Assembly (NCBI GenBank): GCA_041391425.1
Contig: JAWKNZ010000002.1
Coordinates: 310,001-374,000 of the forward strand
From: JAWKNZ01 sp041391425
GTDB taxonomy: Bacteria; Bdellovibrionota_B; Oligoflexia; Oligoflexales; JAWKNZ01
Direction of reading: 5' to 3'
Length of the DNA stretch: 64,000 nt
Under the pieces are notes generated by a model. The model searched no databases, was not told where the DNA came from, and saw nothing but the letters and a program-made list of their open reading frames with translations. Numbering within the stretch: position 1 is the first letter of the stretch; each line of letters begins with the position of its first letter. This document shows, piece by piece, positions 47,055 to 56,642 of this stretch. The translations under genes were made by a program, and so were the position numbers.

Positions 47055-47607
47055 GAGGAGTGTTAGAAGTGGCATTTGTTTTCTTGGCTGCAATTGTAGG
47101 AGTTTGATGAAGTAACACTCCGCAGAGAGCTATTGCTAGGGCATCACTCGCATCATGGGGTAGATTTCCTCGTTGAAACCCTATGAGCGAGTTTAAAGAT
47201 ATACTTATCATTTCTTTATCGGCAGCCCCGGTGCCGGCGATCGTTTTTTTTACATGGGTAGGAGAAACTTCTATGACAGATAATCCGGTTCTTGCAACCG
47301 CGGCCATTAAGGCTCCTCTTGCCATCCCAAGCTTTAGAGCTGACCGAGCATTAGCACCAAAAAAAGCGTCTTCCATAATAACAATATCCGGAGCTAGCTC
47401 TTTTACGAGGCCAAATAACGTACTATGTAGTAAACCTATGCGTTCTCCAAATGGCAAATTTAAATTCGCCTTTATTACTCCGACATCATCTAATTTTATG
47501 CAGTGGCGGCTAATAGTATAAGGAGATTTTGAGGTTATAAAGGCATAGCCGCATAGCCTTGAGCCTGGGTCGATTCCTAGTATGCGTACATTTCCTTTTT
47601 TAGTCAC
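46990..47607 (-). CDS. ruvC: Holliday junction resolvase RuvC
   Basis: 205 residues; RuvC cleaves Holliday junctions with the RuvAB motor. The acidic catalytic set is visible: D13 in ILGIDPGSRLCGYA, Glu in IVIMEDAFFGANARSALKLG (about residues 76-95), and the two Asp of LPHDASDALAIALC (about 152). The C-terminal 40 residues after that motif are longer than usual and low in complexity (TNATSNTPLTHLL). They are encoded on the DNA shared with the GST gene. ruvA and ruvB are not nearby. Confidence 0.95.
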   Translation of the reverse strand: MTKKGNVRILGIDPGSRLCGYAFITSKSPYTISRHCIKLDDVGVIKANLNLPFGERIGLLHSTLFGLVKELAPDIVIMEDAFFGANARSALKLGMARGALMAAVARTGLSVIEVSPTHVKKTIAGTGAADKEMISISLNSLIGFQRGNLPHDASDALAIALCGVLLHQTPTIAAKKTNATSNTPLTHLLSEQQESVDKNPARGNV

Positions 47608-47858
47608 AGATTGAGTCTCTTAACATTTTTAAAATTTTTGGTGTTTTACATTGTCTTTGCTATTATGCAATGAATTTGCAATTGATGCTACTTGTGAGAA
47701 GTGTTTTTAATTTAGGCAAGAAGTTTATTGATGGCGAATTCGTCAAATTTCCGTTAGTTTTAATGTTGAGGGTGTTCTTCAAAAGCTGCCTGACAAATAG
47801 TTGAATGTTTTATACTCCTCATCAATGATTGCATTTAGTGATATAAGGAATGAATTAA

Positions 47859-48866
47859 ATGATTCAATCGGGCCTATTCCCTGTAACCCGCCTCAGAAGG
47901 ATGCGCACCGATGAGTTTTCTCGTCGTCTAAAGAGAGAATTTTCATTAACTGTTGATGATTTGATTTATCCAGTTTTTGTTCTAGAAGATAACAATGCTG
48001 TCGAACCTATTACATCGATGCCAGGCATTGAGAGGCAAGGTTTAACAGCATTATTAAAGACTGCGGAAAAATGCATGGCCTATGATATTCCTGCTATTGC
48101 ACTATTTCCTGTTATAACGTCACAGTTAAAAACTATCGATGCTGCCGAAGCGTATAATCCCGAGGGCTTAGTTCCGAGGACTGTTAGAGAGATTAAAGCA
48201 CGTTTTCCTCAATTGGGGATTATTACTGATGTTGCTTTGGATCCATATACTTCTCATGGGCAAGATGGCTTAATTAATGAGAAAGGCTATGTTTTAAATG
48301 ATGAAACAGTCACGGTGCTGTGTAAACAGGCTTTAACTCACGCTGAAGCTGGAGCAGATATTGTCGCGCCATCAGACATGATGGACGGACGTGTGAAGCT
48401 TATTAGGGACGAGCTGGATCGCTCCAATTATATTCTGACGAAAATTTTGTCTTATTCAGCAAAATATGCTTCAAGTTTTTATGGGCCTTTTCGTGATGCT
48501 GTCGGCTCAAAGCGAAACCTTGGTAACGCAGATAAAAAAACTTATCAAATGGATCCAGCAAATTCAAATGAAGCCTTACATGAAGCTGGTCAAGATATTT
48601 TGGAAGGCGCGGATATGATTATGGTTAAACCAGGACTCCCATACCTTGATATCATAAGCAAGTTGAAAAGCGAATTTAATATGCCTATTTTTGCTTATCA
48701 GGTAAGTGGTGAGTTTGCTCAGCTAAAGGCTGCCTCTCAAAATGGTTGGATTAGTGAAAAAGAGTGTGTATTGGAAACTTTACTTTCATTCAAAAGGGCT
48801 GGATCCGATGCTATCTTGAGTTATTATGCTCTAACAGCTGCAAAGTGGCTCCGCGAAGCTAAATAG
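47859..48866 (+). CDS. hemB: porphobilinogen synthase (delta-aminolevulinate dehydratase)
   Basis: 335 residues; it condenses two ALA molecules in tetrapyrrole synthesis. Motifs: LIYPVFVLEDNN, SMPGIERQG, the metal loop DVALDPYTSHGQDGLI, SDMMDGRVKLIRD, FYGPFRDAVGSK with the first Schiff-base region and MVKPGLPYLDII with the active Lys. The metal loop has Asp and Ala where zinc enzymes have three Cys, so this is a Mg/K-type HemB. It is 30 bases upstream of the lolC frame and could be cotranscribed with it. Confidence 0.97.
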   Translation: MIQSGLFPVTRLRRMRTDEFSRRLKREFSLTVDDLIYPVFVLEDNNAVEPITSMPGIERQGLTALLKTAEKCMAYDIPAIALFPVITSQLKTIDAAEAYNPEGLVPRTVREIKARFPQLGIITDVALDPYTSHGQDGLINEKGYVLNDETVTVLCKQALTHAEAGADIVAPSDMMDGRVKLIRDELDRSNYILTKILSYSAKYASSFYGPFRDAVGSKRNLGNADKKTYQMDPANSNEALHEAGQDILEGADMIMVKPGLPYLDIISKLKSEFNMPIFAYQVSGEFAQLKAASQNGWISEKECVLETLLSFKRAGSDAILSYYALTAAKWLREAK

Positions 48867-48896
48867 GTAATCGGAGAATACAAACAGGGATAGCAT

Positions 48897-50149
48897 ATGT
48901 CAGTTTCCACTTTTGTCGCTAAAAGGTACTTACGTTCAAGTCGAGAAAATAGCTATATTTCTTGGATTGCAACCTTGTCTATCGTCGGTATTGCAATTGG
49001 TATAGCAGCAATGATTGTCGTATTATCCGTCATTAATGGCTTTGAAACCGAATTGCGTAATCGTTTTTTAGCAGCAAATGCCCATATCTTAGCGTATCGC
49101 TTTCCGACCGGGATTACAGATTTTGTGCGTTGGGAAAAACTTATCAAAAAGGATTTTGGCCAGCACATATCAGGCATCAGCCCTTTTGTTCATCAGGAAA
49201 CGATGTTACGTAAGGACTCGATAATGCACGCTGTTCTTATAAAAGGCATCAGTCCCAGAAAGCGCCATTTGGTCCAAAACGTTGAAAAAATTATACGCCC
49301 CTTTTCAGCTCTTGATATCTTACAAAAAGAAGAAGATGTAGCGCTTAAAACTGGCAAAAAGCCAGAAGTGCCAGGCATAATAATTGGTATAGGTTTATTG
49401 AACTTAGTTGGAGCCCAAATAGGGATACGATTGAGCTTGTGTCACCTTCTATGGATGATTCCTTTGGGCAATTTCAAAAGTTTAAGGTTGTAGGTGTTTA
49501 TGATAGTGGGCTTCAGCATTATGACAATAGAATTGGAGTGATGAGTATTCCGGCAGCGCAACAGTTATTTCAGCTGGGCGCGGCTGTCACTGGATTGGAA
49601 ATTGGACTTTATAAGCCAGAAAATAGCGCCAAAATTGCTGATGAAATGCTTGCTAAATACAACTTGTCGATTAAACAGTGGCAAGCATTTAATCGCAAAG
49701 TTTTTGCGGCTATGGAGTTAGAAAGGGTAGTGATAGGAGTTATTGTTTGGTTGGTCGCTCTCGTTGCCGGATTCAATATTTTGACGACATTGTTTATCTC
49801 CGTTATTCAAAAGCAAAAGGATATTTCTATATTAAAGGCGTTGGGGGCGAATAATAAGCAGATTATAGTTTTGTTTATTAAGCAGAGTATTTTTATGGGA
49901 CTTTCTGGTGGGGTTCTAGGAATATTTTTGGCTTATATAATTAGTTATGTGCTAGAACATTATCAGTTTGTTAAAATTCCAGAGGTTTACCTACTTGCAT
50001 CTCTGCCTGTCGATTATGATTGGCGCGTGTATGGAGCGGTGACATTAGCTAGCCTTGTGGTTTGTGCTTTTGCTGGGCTGTACCCGGCCATTGTAGCTAG
50101 TAGGGTTATTCCAACAGAAGGATTGGCTGGAGTGACTGCGAATGAATAG
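48897..50149 (+). pseudogene. lolC: lipoprotein-releasing permease LolC/LolE, one frameshift
   Basis: LolC/E form the inner-membrane part of the ABC system that extracts outer-membrane lipoproteins. The first part (48897-49493) has VSTFVAKRYLRSS, a first membrane helix WIATLSIVGIAIGIAAMIVV and the periplasmic MacB-like domain. A reading-frame shift occurs at GGG (49421-49423): with one more G the text reads ...LVGAQIG DTIELVSPSMDDSFG and continues to 50149. The second part ends with three membrane segments and AFAGLYPAIVASRVIPTEGL, the usual end. Full length would be about 417 residues. A lone missing G in a G-run could be a sequence error; the gene is normally essential, which argues for that. 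lolD is not next to it. Confidence 0.85.
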
Positions 50150-50240
50150 GATGTAGTTTCACTGGCTTACAGTAAAGGTTTTTGTTATGATTAAAGGCAA
50201 ATCCAACTAAATTTAAAATTGAATAGTAAATGAGCTTTTC

Positions 50241-50939
50241 ATGAACGATACTTCAAAAAATCTTCAGCCTTCCAAAGCTAAAAAACTTGCAAAAGGTGCT
50301 ATTGATCTTCAATTTGCAGGAGATTTGATTTTGGTTAAGTGTCTTTTTCCAGAATATGGCCATTTGGTTAGAAAGTATGAAGCTCTTTTTGAGTCTTTTG
50401 CAAATATGGATAGAGATGAGCGCTTCCTTAATTATAAACTTTTGAATGCGCTTATGCTGACAAGTCATGCAAAGAAAACATCGGATATAGCAGAGAAGAA
50501 AGAATTATTTTCAAAAAAAAATGAGCTTTATATAGATATAACTAAGATTCCAGCTCAAAGGAAAAAGGTCGCTTTTAGATATCTGGTGTCAAAAAACTTT
50601 AGAGTTGTGGAATATTGCAAAAGTTGTATTGAAAAGAATGAGAGTCTTGATAAAAAGCTCAAGCGCCATCAGTGGAAATTCTGTAATAATTGCAAGATTG
50701 ACAAAGATTTTTTTAACGTTCTATCTATGTATCATAAGTTTGACGATGGTTCCGCAGGCATCTTTTTGAGCAATGATCTTCTTTCACAGTTGCCAATTAA
50801 AAACTTTAAATTAAAGGGTAAGCTTGAAAAGCATAAGGAAGAAATGCGCTTTAAAAGGTACTTATATTCTATTAAAGATTTAGATGTATTTTGCCTAGAA
50901 TCTGTAAAGAAAATGCATGCAAAGGTTATAGGAAAGTGA
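50241..50939 (+). CDS. lysine-rich protein with a possible zinc site
   Basis: 232 residues, not recognised. A central C-x2-C and C-x2-C pair (EYCKSCIEKN about 127-136 and KFCNNCKID about 149-157) could bind zinc, in the style of small zinc fingers. The N-terminal third (LQFAGDLILVKCLFPEYG) resembles a helical domain. Strongly basic (many KK), suggesting a nucleic-acid-binding role, which is a guess. The gene is separated by about 90 bases from lolC and converges with miaB. Confidence 0.5.
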   Translation: MNDTSKNLQPSKAKKLAKGAIDLQFAGDLILVKCLFPEYGHLVRKYEALFESFANMDRDERFLNYKLLNALMLTSHAKKTSDIAEKKELFSKKNELYIDITKIPAQRKKVAFRYLVSKNFRVVEYCKSCIEKNESLDKKLKRHQWKFCNNCKIDKDFFNVLSMYHKFDDGSAGIFLSNDLLSQLPIKNFKLKGKLEKHKEEMRFKRYLYSIKDLDVFCLESVKKMHAKVIGK

Positions 50940-51069
50940 ATAAAAAGCCATCTGATACACATCCGCTTCAATCTATATCGAGAGAAAATGTACTGTACAG
51001 TATAGCGCTTTTTTGAAGCGCTCGCTGCTATAGCATGCAGCCATCTTTATATTTTTAACTTATTAGGTC

Positions 51070-52485
51070 TTATATATTGAGCTCACCAGTGAGTGCAGTT
51101 GCGTTAAAACCATTGATCTTGACTGGTAATTCTTTTCCAATAATGCTACTGGCTGAATGAGCGCGAACAAGCCTGAAGTGAGGCGTTCGGCCGTAATAAA
51201 TACCTGGCTCTTTTTTGCTTTCATATAGAAATAATACATTCCTAATTTGTCCAACTTCTTGCTCATTTAGAGCTAAGGTTATTTTGTTCTGTAATTGATT
51301 TAGTCTTTGTAAGCGAGATGACTTTATATTTTCATCTATTTGGTCTTTAAATCTAATTGCTGCAGTATTCTTTCTCGGTGAATATTTAAATGCAAAAATG
51401 AATGAATAATTCATGTTCTTTACAAGCTCATATGTTTGCTCAAAATCCTCATCCGTTTCGCCTGGAAAACCAACAATAAGGTCGGTTGAAATTGCTATGT
51501 CAGGAACTGATTTGCGCAGCCAAGAAACTTTTTCATAGTATTCTTCTACGCTTACTTTTCGTTTCATCGTTGCTAAAATTTGATTGCTTCCCGACTGAAC
51601 TGGCAAATGGATGTACTTACCCAACTTTTCTTGTTCTGCAAATAATTTGGCAAGAGGTTTGGTAAAGTCATGAGGGTTGGACGTCGTAAATCGAAGGCGC
51701 TTTAGATCTTTGATGTTTGCAACTGTAGCCAATAAATCAACAAATGGTCCGTTGGTAGTGAGCGGTAAAATATTATTTTTAATTAAATCTTGGCCGTAGC
51801 TATTGACGTTTTGTCCAAGCAAGGTGATTTCTTGTGCCCCATTATTAACTAATTGCTGTGCTTGGTTGACAATATCTTGTGGCTGATAAGAGATTTCTCT
51901 TCCTCGGGTAAATGGAACAACGCAGAAAGTGCAAAAATTGTCGCAGCCTTGCTGAATGGTGACAAATCTTGAAACTTCATTTTTTCCATCTAAAGATGTT
52001 TCTATATTTTTATAGACACTTTGATGCTCTTTTGTTTTTCTCTCGTTATGATAATCGATCTTTTCGAAGCCGAGAGCTATATTTTTGGTCCCTTTTGCTT
52101 TATGTTCTCTGACTAGGTCAGGTAGTTGATCTATTTTTCCAGGTCCTATTATGACATCGATAGCTGGTATTTCGATTGCTAGTTTTTTCCCTTCAGCCTG
52201 TGCAACACATCCGGCTAAAGCAATGGTAAGATTTGGGTTAGTTTTTTTTAGTTCTTTGATGCGACCAATATGGCTCACCACTTTATGCTTCGCTTTTTCT
52301 CTTATATGGCAGGTATTCAAAATAATTAGGTCTGCTTCTTCAGGCTGTGCTGCCATTGAGTATTTTGCTTCCTTCATCATAGCAAACATCTTTTCGCTAT
52401 CTGCAACATTCATTTGGCAGCCCCAAGTTTCGATATGGACTTTTTGAGATTCTGTTAAAGTTTGTGTTTCCATGTTATTGCTCAC
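51070..52485 (-). CDS. miaB: tRNA-2-methylthio-N6-dimethylallyladenosine synthase
   Basis: 471 residues; a radical-SAM methylthiotransferase that modifies A37 of tRNAs. The N-terminal MTTase domain has VHIETWGCQMNVADSE, ILNTCHIREKA and IALAGCVAQAEG (three Cys for the auxiliary cluster). The radical-SAM CxxxCxxC is CDNFCTFCVVPFTRG (about 178-190), with GREISYQP and LPVQSGSNQIL downstream and a C-terminal TRAM domain. The longest start is GTG 52485; ATG 52473 is equally possible, and no clear ribosome site decides. It follows ffh on the same strand, 46 bases away. Confidence 0.95.
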   Translation of the reverse strand: MSNNMETQTLTESQKVHIETWGCQMNVADSEKMFAMMKEAKYSMAAQPEEADLIILNTCHIREKAKHKVVSHIGRIKELKKTNPNLTIALAGCVAQAEGKKLAIEIPAIDVIIGPGKIDQLPDLVREHKAKGTKNIALGFEKIDYHNERKTKEHQSVYKNIETSLDGKNEVSRFVTIQQGCDNFCTFCVVPFTRGREISYQPQDIVNQAQQLVNNGAQEITLLGQNVNSYGQDLIKNNILPLTTNGPFVDLLATVANIKDLKRLRFTTSNPHDFTKPLAKLFAEQEKLGKYIHLPVQSGSNQILATMKRKVSVEEYYEKVSWLRKSVPDIAISTDLIVGFPGETDEDFEQTYELVKNMNYSFIFAFKYSPRKNTAAIRFKDQIDENIKSSRLQRLNQLQNKITLALNEQEVGQIRNVLFLYESKKEPGIYYGRTPHFRLVRAHSASSIIGKELPVKINGFNATALTGELNI

Positions 52486-52531
52486 TTGTACGCAAATCTA
52501 ATTGTTTGATAATTGGTATTGTCTCGAAATA

Positions 52532-54088
52532 CTATTTACGTCTATTTTTCTTTCTGTTTTTACGAGCTTCTTTTCTTTTTTTTGCTAGCTTTTCACGATC
52601 TACTTTTTTGAGTGTAGGTGTTGCCCCCGGCATCATCCCAGGAAGTCCGCCCCCTAGCCCTCCCATCATTGAAGAAAGGTCTGGCATACCACCATTTTGC
52701 ATTTGCGAAGCCATCTTTCGCATTTGATTTAGCTGTCCTAATCCCTTCATTCCTGGAATTTTACCAAGCAGCCCCATGCTTTTTCCTATGTTGCCCATCA
52801 TAGAACGCATAGATTTAAACTTCTTTACCAATTCGCCAATATCTTTTAGGTTATGTCCGCTTCCCTTTGCAATCCTTCTTGCTCTACTCTCATTAATGAC
52901 ATCTGGCTTGATACGTTCAAGTTTAGTCATAGAATCAATCATAGACTTTGTGCGGAGAAGTTCTTTATCATCTATATTAGCGTCTTTTGGAATCATACCT
53001 TGCATGGGAAGTTTGGTTAAAACATCTTTGATACCTCCCATTTTCTGTAGCATTGATATTTGCTCATAAAAATCGTTGAAGGTAAATTGTCCTTGTAACA
53101 TGCGTAGAGCATCTTCTTCTTTATCGCCTTCGGAAATTCTATCGAAATCTTCCATGAGGCCTACGATATCGCCCATTCCTAAAATGCGACTAGCCAAGCC
53201 TTCAGGGCGAAACTCTTCTAGTTTGTCTAGATCTTCTCCCATTCCAAGGAATTTGATTGGCTTTCCTGTAATTTCTTTGATGCTGAGTGCAGCGCCTCCG
53301 CGGGCATCACCATCCAATTTGGTCATGATAAAACCGCTTAGAGCAAGGCGGTCGTTAAATGCCTTTGCAGTCGTGACGGCATCTTGTCCCATCATAGCAT
53401 CGCAGACTAAGAAAATATTATCGGGTTTTGTTTTTTCTTTGATTTGCTCTAGCTCATCCATAAGAGCATCATCGATAGTGACTCTACCAGCCGTATCAAA
53501 AAGTATGGTGTCACAATTTAATTCAATAGCTTGTTTCTTCGCTTCTTCACAAATAATTACAGGCGAAGTATTTGCAATATGAAATACAGGTGCTCCAATT
53601 TTTTGTCCAAGTACTTTAAGTTGTTCAGCTGCAGCAGGTCTATAAATATCCGCAGCAACTAAGAGCGGTTTCTTATTTAGTTTTCTCATCAGGTATTTGG
53701 CGAGTTTACCAGTCGTCGTAGTTTTACCTGTCCCTTGTAAGCCAACCATCATTATTGTTGCTGGACCACCTTTTGGCATGGCAATTGATGTTTCAACCGG
53801 CCCCATAAGGTTTTCTAATTCTTCTTTGCAGATATTGACAAAATGGTCACCCGGACTGACTTTCATTTTGTTTTGACCAGTCCCGGCTTTTAAGGAAACG
53901 GTTTCTCCAAGGGCTTTTTCTTTCACTTTTTGGAGAAAGTTCTTTGATACGGAGTATTCAACGTCAGCTTCAAGAAGACTACGTCGTATTTCTGCCAATG
54001 CGCTACTGACGTTTTCATCTGTGAGTTTGGTTTTGCCCTTTAATTTGTCTGATGCCGTTTTAAAACCATCGCTGAGTATATCGAGCAT
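52532..54088 (-). CDS. ffh: signal recognition particle protein Ffh
   Basis: 518 residues. The N domain is at the start (MLDILSDGFKTASDKLKGKT), then the GTPase: P-loop MVGLQGTGKTTTTGKLAKYL (about 112), DTAGR, TKLDGDARGGAAL and a closing loop. The M domain (from about 330) includes KLPMQGMIPKDANIDDKEL, SGHNLKDIGELVKKFKSMR and the Met/Gly-rich tail, ending in a basic run KKRKEARKNRKK. It targets membrane proteins with 4.5S RNA and FtsY. No 4.5S RNA gene was found in the 450 bases upstream. Confidence 0.97.
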   Translation of the reverse strand: MLDILSDGFKTASDKLKGKTKLTDENVSSALAEIRRSLLEADVEYSVSKNFLQKVKEKALGETVSLKAGTGQNKMKVSPGDHFVNICKEELENLMGPVETSIAMPKGGPATIMMVGLQGTGKTTTTGKLAKYLMRKLNKKPLLVAADIYRPAAAEQLKVLGQKIGAPVFHIANTSPVIICEEAKKQAIELNCDTILFDTAGRVTIDDALMDELEQIKEKTKPDNIFLVCDAMMGQDAVTTAKAFNDRLALSGFIMTKLDGDARGGAALSIKEITGKPIKFLGMGEDLDKLEEFRPEGLASRILGMGDIVGLMEDFDRISEGDKEEDALRMLQGQFTFNDFYEQISMLQKMGGIKDVLTKLPMQGMIPKDANIDDKELLRTKSMIDSMTKLERIKPDVINESRARRIAKGSGHNLKDIGELVKKFKSMRSMMGNIGKSMGLLGKIPGMKGLGQLNQMRKMASQMQNGGMPDLSSMMGGLGGGLPGMMPGATPTLKKVDREKLAKKRKEARKNRKKNRRK

Positions 54089-54533
54089 AAGCTTATCCTA
54101 ACTAGTTATAGCTGTTCATACATAGATTCGATATTTTTTAGGAAAATATACTAAATAGGGTAGGTTCTGGTTTGGTCCTTTTAAAGCTATCTGAATTAGG
54201 TGACAGTGTTGCCTAATTGCAAAATGCAATTTCGCATATACCCCTAAAACCGAAGTGGTTTTCCCCATACGCCTTGATTACCCTAAAGGTTAGATAAAGC
54301 TTCTCGATCAGCAATGCCAGGCCTTTAAGGTTCCCCAATAAGTACCTGAAATATACATTAAACTTGTAATTTTTCGATGCTTTTTTGAGTTTAGAATAAA
54401 CTTCTTTGTGATTTTAGGGTGTTATATAAAAGCAATGACGTTTATCTGACTTGGCTTGGATTATTTTTGGGGGTAAGTGGTCGAAAAGTTCTAATTTGTG
54501 TATTAAAAAAAACCAAGATCTCGATAGGAATTA
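54089..54533. other. gene-free spacer between ffh and the lipoprotein gene
   Basis: About 445 bases. A small hairpin AAAACC-GAAGT-GGTTTT lies near 54246-54262, next to C- and T-rich stretches, and another weak fold is near 54315. I looked for the 4.5S/SRP RNA loop (GGTCAGGTCCGGAAGGAAGC) and for tmRNA and found neither. Confidence 0.4.
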
Positions 54534-55958
54534 TTACCATGTTTTAATAATGGTCGAAGGTCTTCTGGCTGTCCAATCGATTTTTCCCGAGGAAGTCTCG
54601 TCCGCCTCTGATGGCTGCCACTGTGTTGCATTTTTAGGGAGTGCATGAATTGTATATGAATAGGTGCCTGTCGGTAGGCGTAAAATCTTTGCGTTACCAT
54701 TTGTTACAATAAACTCTGTGTCTCCGGTTATGCTATCAATGACCCACTTTTCTGCTGGCGGATAAGGCTTGTTTTCTTCGCTTGGGTTACTTTGCTGGCA
54801 TAATTTAGCTTCCCCATCTTGGAGGATTTTCGCTGTTGCAGCTAATTTCATAAGGCTTGAGCTTTGGCTATACAATGGATGCCAACAGCTGAAATATTTA
54901 TTTACTGCAAGTCCGGCTTCTGTCTTAGTAGAAGAACTATCGACTTGTTCCGGGATTACGTTTTCTGGGGTTAAACTAATCCATAAATTACGGCTTGGAG
55001 CTGTTTCAGGTGGAAGTTTTAGTTGTACAATTCCCAGGCGGCTGTTGTCTTCAACTAAGTCATTTAGGAAGTGTAGCTCAGATACGGCATCATGCAGAGC
55101 TATACTTATCAAGTGGCGTGTTTGCTCGCTTAGATGTTGTCCCATGTCTGAGCAAATTGCTTTCTGCCACTTTTGATTGGCAAAAGATATAGGAAGCTCT
55201 CCGATTAGGGAGTTTTTTAAGATTTTGCAGAACTTCTTTGCTTCGGGTGCTGTGATGCGGTTGCTTAACATTTTAGAAAGTTTTCTGGATACCGTTAGCT
55301 TGCGGGTAAATAAATAGGGATGGCGGCTCCATTTCTGAATCATTTTTTTTTGAATTTCATCAAGCTGCGGCTTTGTACTATTATTTGCCTGTGGTAGCTG
55401 GCATTGCCAGGTATCGGTAAAGCTGAAGTTACAGTCTCGAGATGCCGCTTGCAACCAAGCTGTGATGACTTCTTCTATTTGTTTTTTATCCGCCGAAATT
55501 GGTTTGTCGGGATGGTGCTTCCAACTGTTGCAAACTTGGAGTAGAAACTGCGGAGAAAATTGTTTTGTACTGCTAAAGTTGAAGGTTTGATCATCAATAT
55601 TCATTACGCTATCTAGATGAGATTCTGCAGAGCTAGTTGAGCTAGATGGGGTAGGTAACGTTATCTTGATATGATGGTTGCCTATCGGTGAAGTAAGGCT
55701 TAAATTCCAATATTGTTTTTTTTGAGGATTATCTAAATTCGAGCAAATATCTGAGTTCAAATAGGCGTATGCACCTTTAGTCTTTTGGGGTTCGGGGACA
55801 ATCTCAATAAGAGGGGAAGTTAACGCTGAGGTTATGAATGTACGCGGAGCTCCATTTTGTTGTTTGGTATTAACCGATGTCCTAACTGTATTAATGGAGC
55901 AGGATAGAATAACTATTGTTAGGAATACTGATAGTGTTTTTAAAATATTATATGGCAT
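54534..55958 (-). CDS. large lipoprotein, partner of the tail-tube-like protein
   Basis: 474 residues. The signal peptide ends TIVILSC with lipidated Cys20. The mature part has no known domain: a Pro/Ser-rich N-terminal region (about 95-120), a middle helical part (LTVSRKLSKMLSNRITAPEA) and a beta-rich C-terminus (TGDTEFIVTNGNAKILRLPT). It is 12 bases downstream of the gp19-like membrane protein gene, so the two form an operon and probably work at the same envelope site. Function unknown. Confidence 0.6.
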   Translation of the reverse strand: MPYNILKTLSVFLTIVILSCSINTVRTSVNTKQQNGAPRTFITSALTSPLIEIVPEPQKTKGAYAYLNSDICSNLDNPQKKQYWNLSLTSPIGNHHIKITLPTPSSSTSSAESHLDSVMNIDDQTFNFSSTKQFSPQFLLQVCNSWKHHPDKPISADKKQIEEVITAWLQAASRDCNFSFTDTWQCQLPQANNSTKPQLDEIQKKMIQKWSRHPYLFTRKLTVSRKLSKMLSNRITAPEAKKFCKILKNSLIGELPISFANQKWQKAICSDMGQHLSEQTRHLISIALHDAVSELHFLNDLVEDNSRLGIVQLKLPPETAPSRNLWISLTPENVIPEQVDSSSTKTEAGLAVNKYFSCWHPLYSQSSSLMKLAATAKILQDGEAKLCQQSNPSEENKPYPPAEKWVIDSITGDTEFIVTNGNAKILRLPTGTYSYTIHALPKNATQWQPSEADETSSGKIDWTARRPSTIIKTW

Positions 55959-55970
55959 AATAGTTAACGA

Positions 55971-56465
55971 TCAGTAGATAGCAATTTCTTGGACAGCAAT
56001 TTTAACTTTCTCATGGAAGCCCCCCAATGTAGGATCAGCAGCCTCTAAACTCCAAGAAAGTGGCCGACAAAGTTTTAATACATATCTTGAAACTTCTTCT
56101 CCCTGAGGGGTTCGTGTTACTAAATGTATGTCTTTTAGCCCTTCTCTGTCATAGACCGTCTTTTTAGCCCATTGGTATAATGATGGGTCTGCCACAAAAT
56201 CACGATTTAGGGTTATAACAGTATAATCACCAAAACGGCTATCCATCGAAGATGTTAAGTCTTTAATATTGTTTATTTTATTGAAGTTTCCAAAGGAAAT
56301 TCCATCAATTTCAACCTGTATAATTTGTGTGTCTTCAGAATAGCTTGCTGCGAGTTGTTCAGTTAGGGAAGCTATGACAAAAGAAATAGATAAAAGGGCA
56401 ATAGCAGTTATAACAGCCCACTTAAGTGACAGAATCCCATTTGAATTTTGGTGTTTTGTAATCAA
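55971..56465 (-). CDS. membrane-anchored protein resembling phage tail-tube (gp19-type) proteins
   Basis: 164 residues. One N-terminal membrane segment (about 15-35, WAVITAIALLSISFVIASL), then a domain whose order of elements matches T4 gp19-like tail proteins: VEIDGISFGNFNKINNI, YTVITLNRDFVADPSLYQWA (compare VTLKRG-type strand and the short x-LWDW turn of the family), KDIHLVTRTPQGEEVSRYVL and LSWSLEAADPTLGGFHEKVK, closing with IAVQEIAIY. In contractile systems such proteins stack into a tube; here a membrane anchor would place the domain in the periplasm. No other tail genes are in the window. It is followed 12 bases later by a lipoprotein gene. The fold assignment is by motif order, so moderate. 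Confidence 0.55.
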   Translation of the reverse strand: MITKHQNSNGILSLKWAVITAIALLSISFVIASLTEQLAASYSEDTQIIQVEIDGISFGNFNKINNIKDLTSSMDSRFGDYTVITLNRDFVADPSLYQWAKKTVYDREGLKDIHLVTRTPQGEEVSRYVLKLCRPLSWSLEAADPTLGGFHEKVKIAVQEIAIY

Positions 56466-56560
56466 CTTCCAACCAAACTCATAACTAAATGATTTCTTTT
56501 ATCTATCATAGCACAATGCAATATATTTTTTCAAATAGCCAGTATAAAAAACTTGACATC

Positions 56561-56595
56561 TTAAAAAAATCTTGAGAGGCGAATTCCAACCTCTA
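56561..56595 (-). terminator. likely terminator of ridA
   Basis: On the minus strand TTAGAGG-TTGGAATTCG-CCTCT-C-AA forms a 5-7 bp stem, followed by GATTTTTTT. It is about 50 bases after the ridA stop at 56643. Confidence 0.5.
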
Positions 56596-56642
56596 ATAAA
56601 AATGTATTCCTCTTTACGAGATGGTCTTCGGATGCTAAATAT

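Noticed and set aside
46902..47115. Extra frames within gst and ruvC
   Set aside because: They are out-of-frame shadows of the two recognised genes.
50991..51022. Palindrome TACTGTACAGTA and hairpin AGCGCTT/AAGCGCT between the 232-residue gene and miaB
   Set aside because: No T-run follows on either strand and the CTGTACAG core lacks the spacing of a LexA box, so neither a terminator nor an SOS box is claimed.
54089..54533. Possible 4.5S RNA or other small RNA upstream of ffh
   Set aside because: The SRP RNA loop sequence and a closed rod-like stem are absent.
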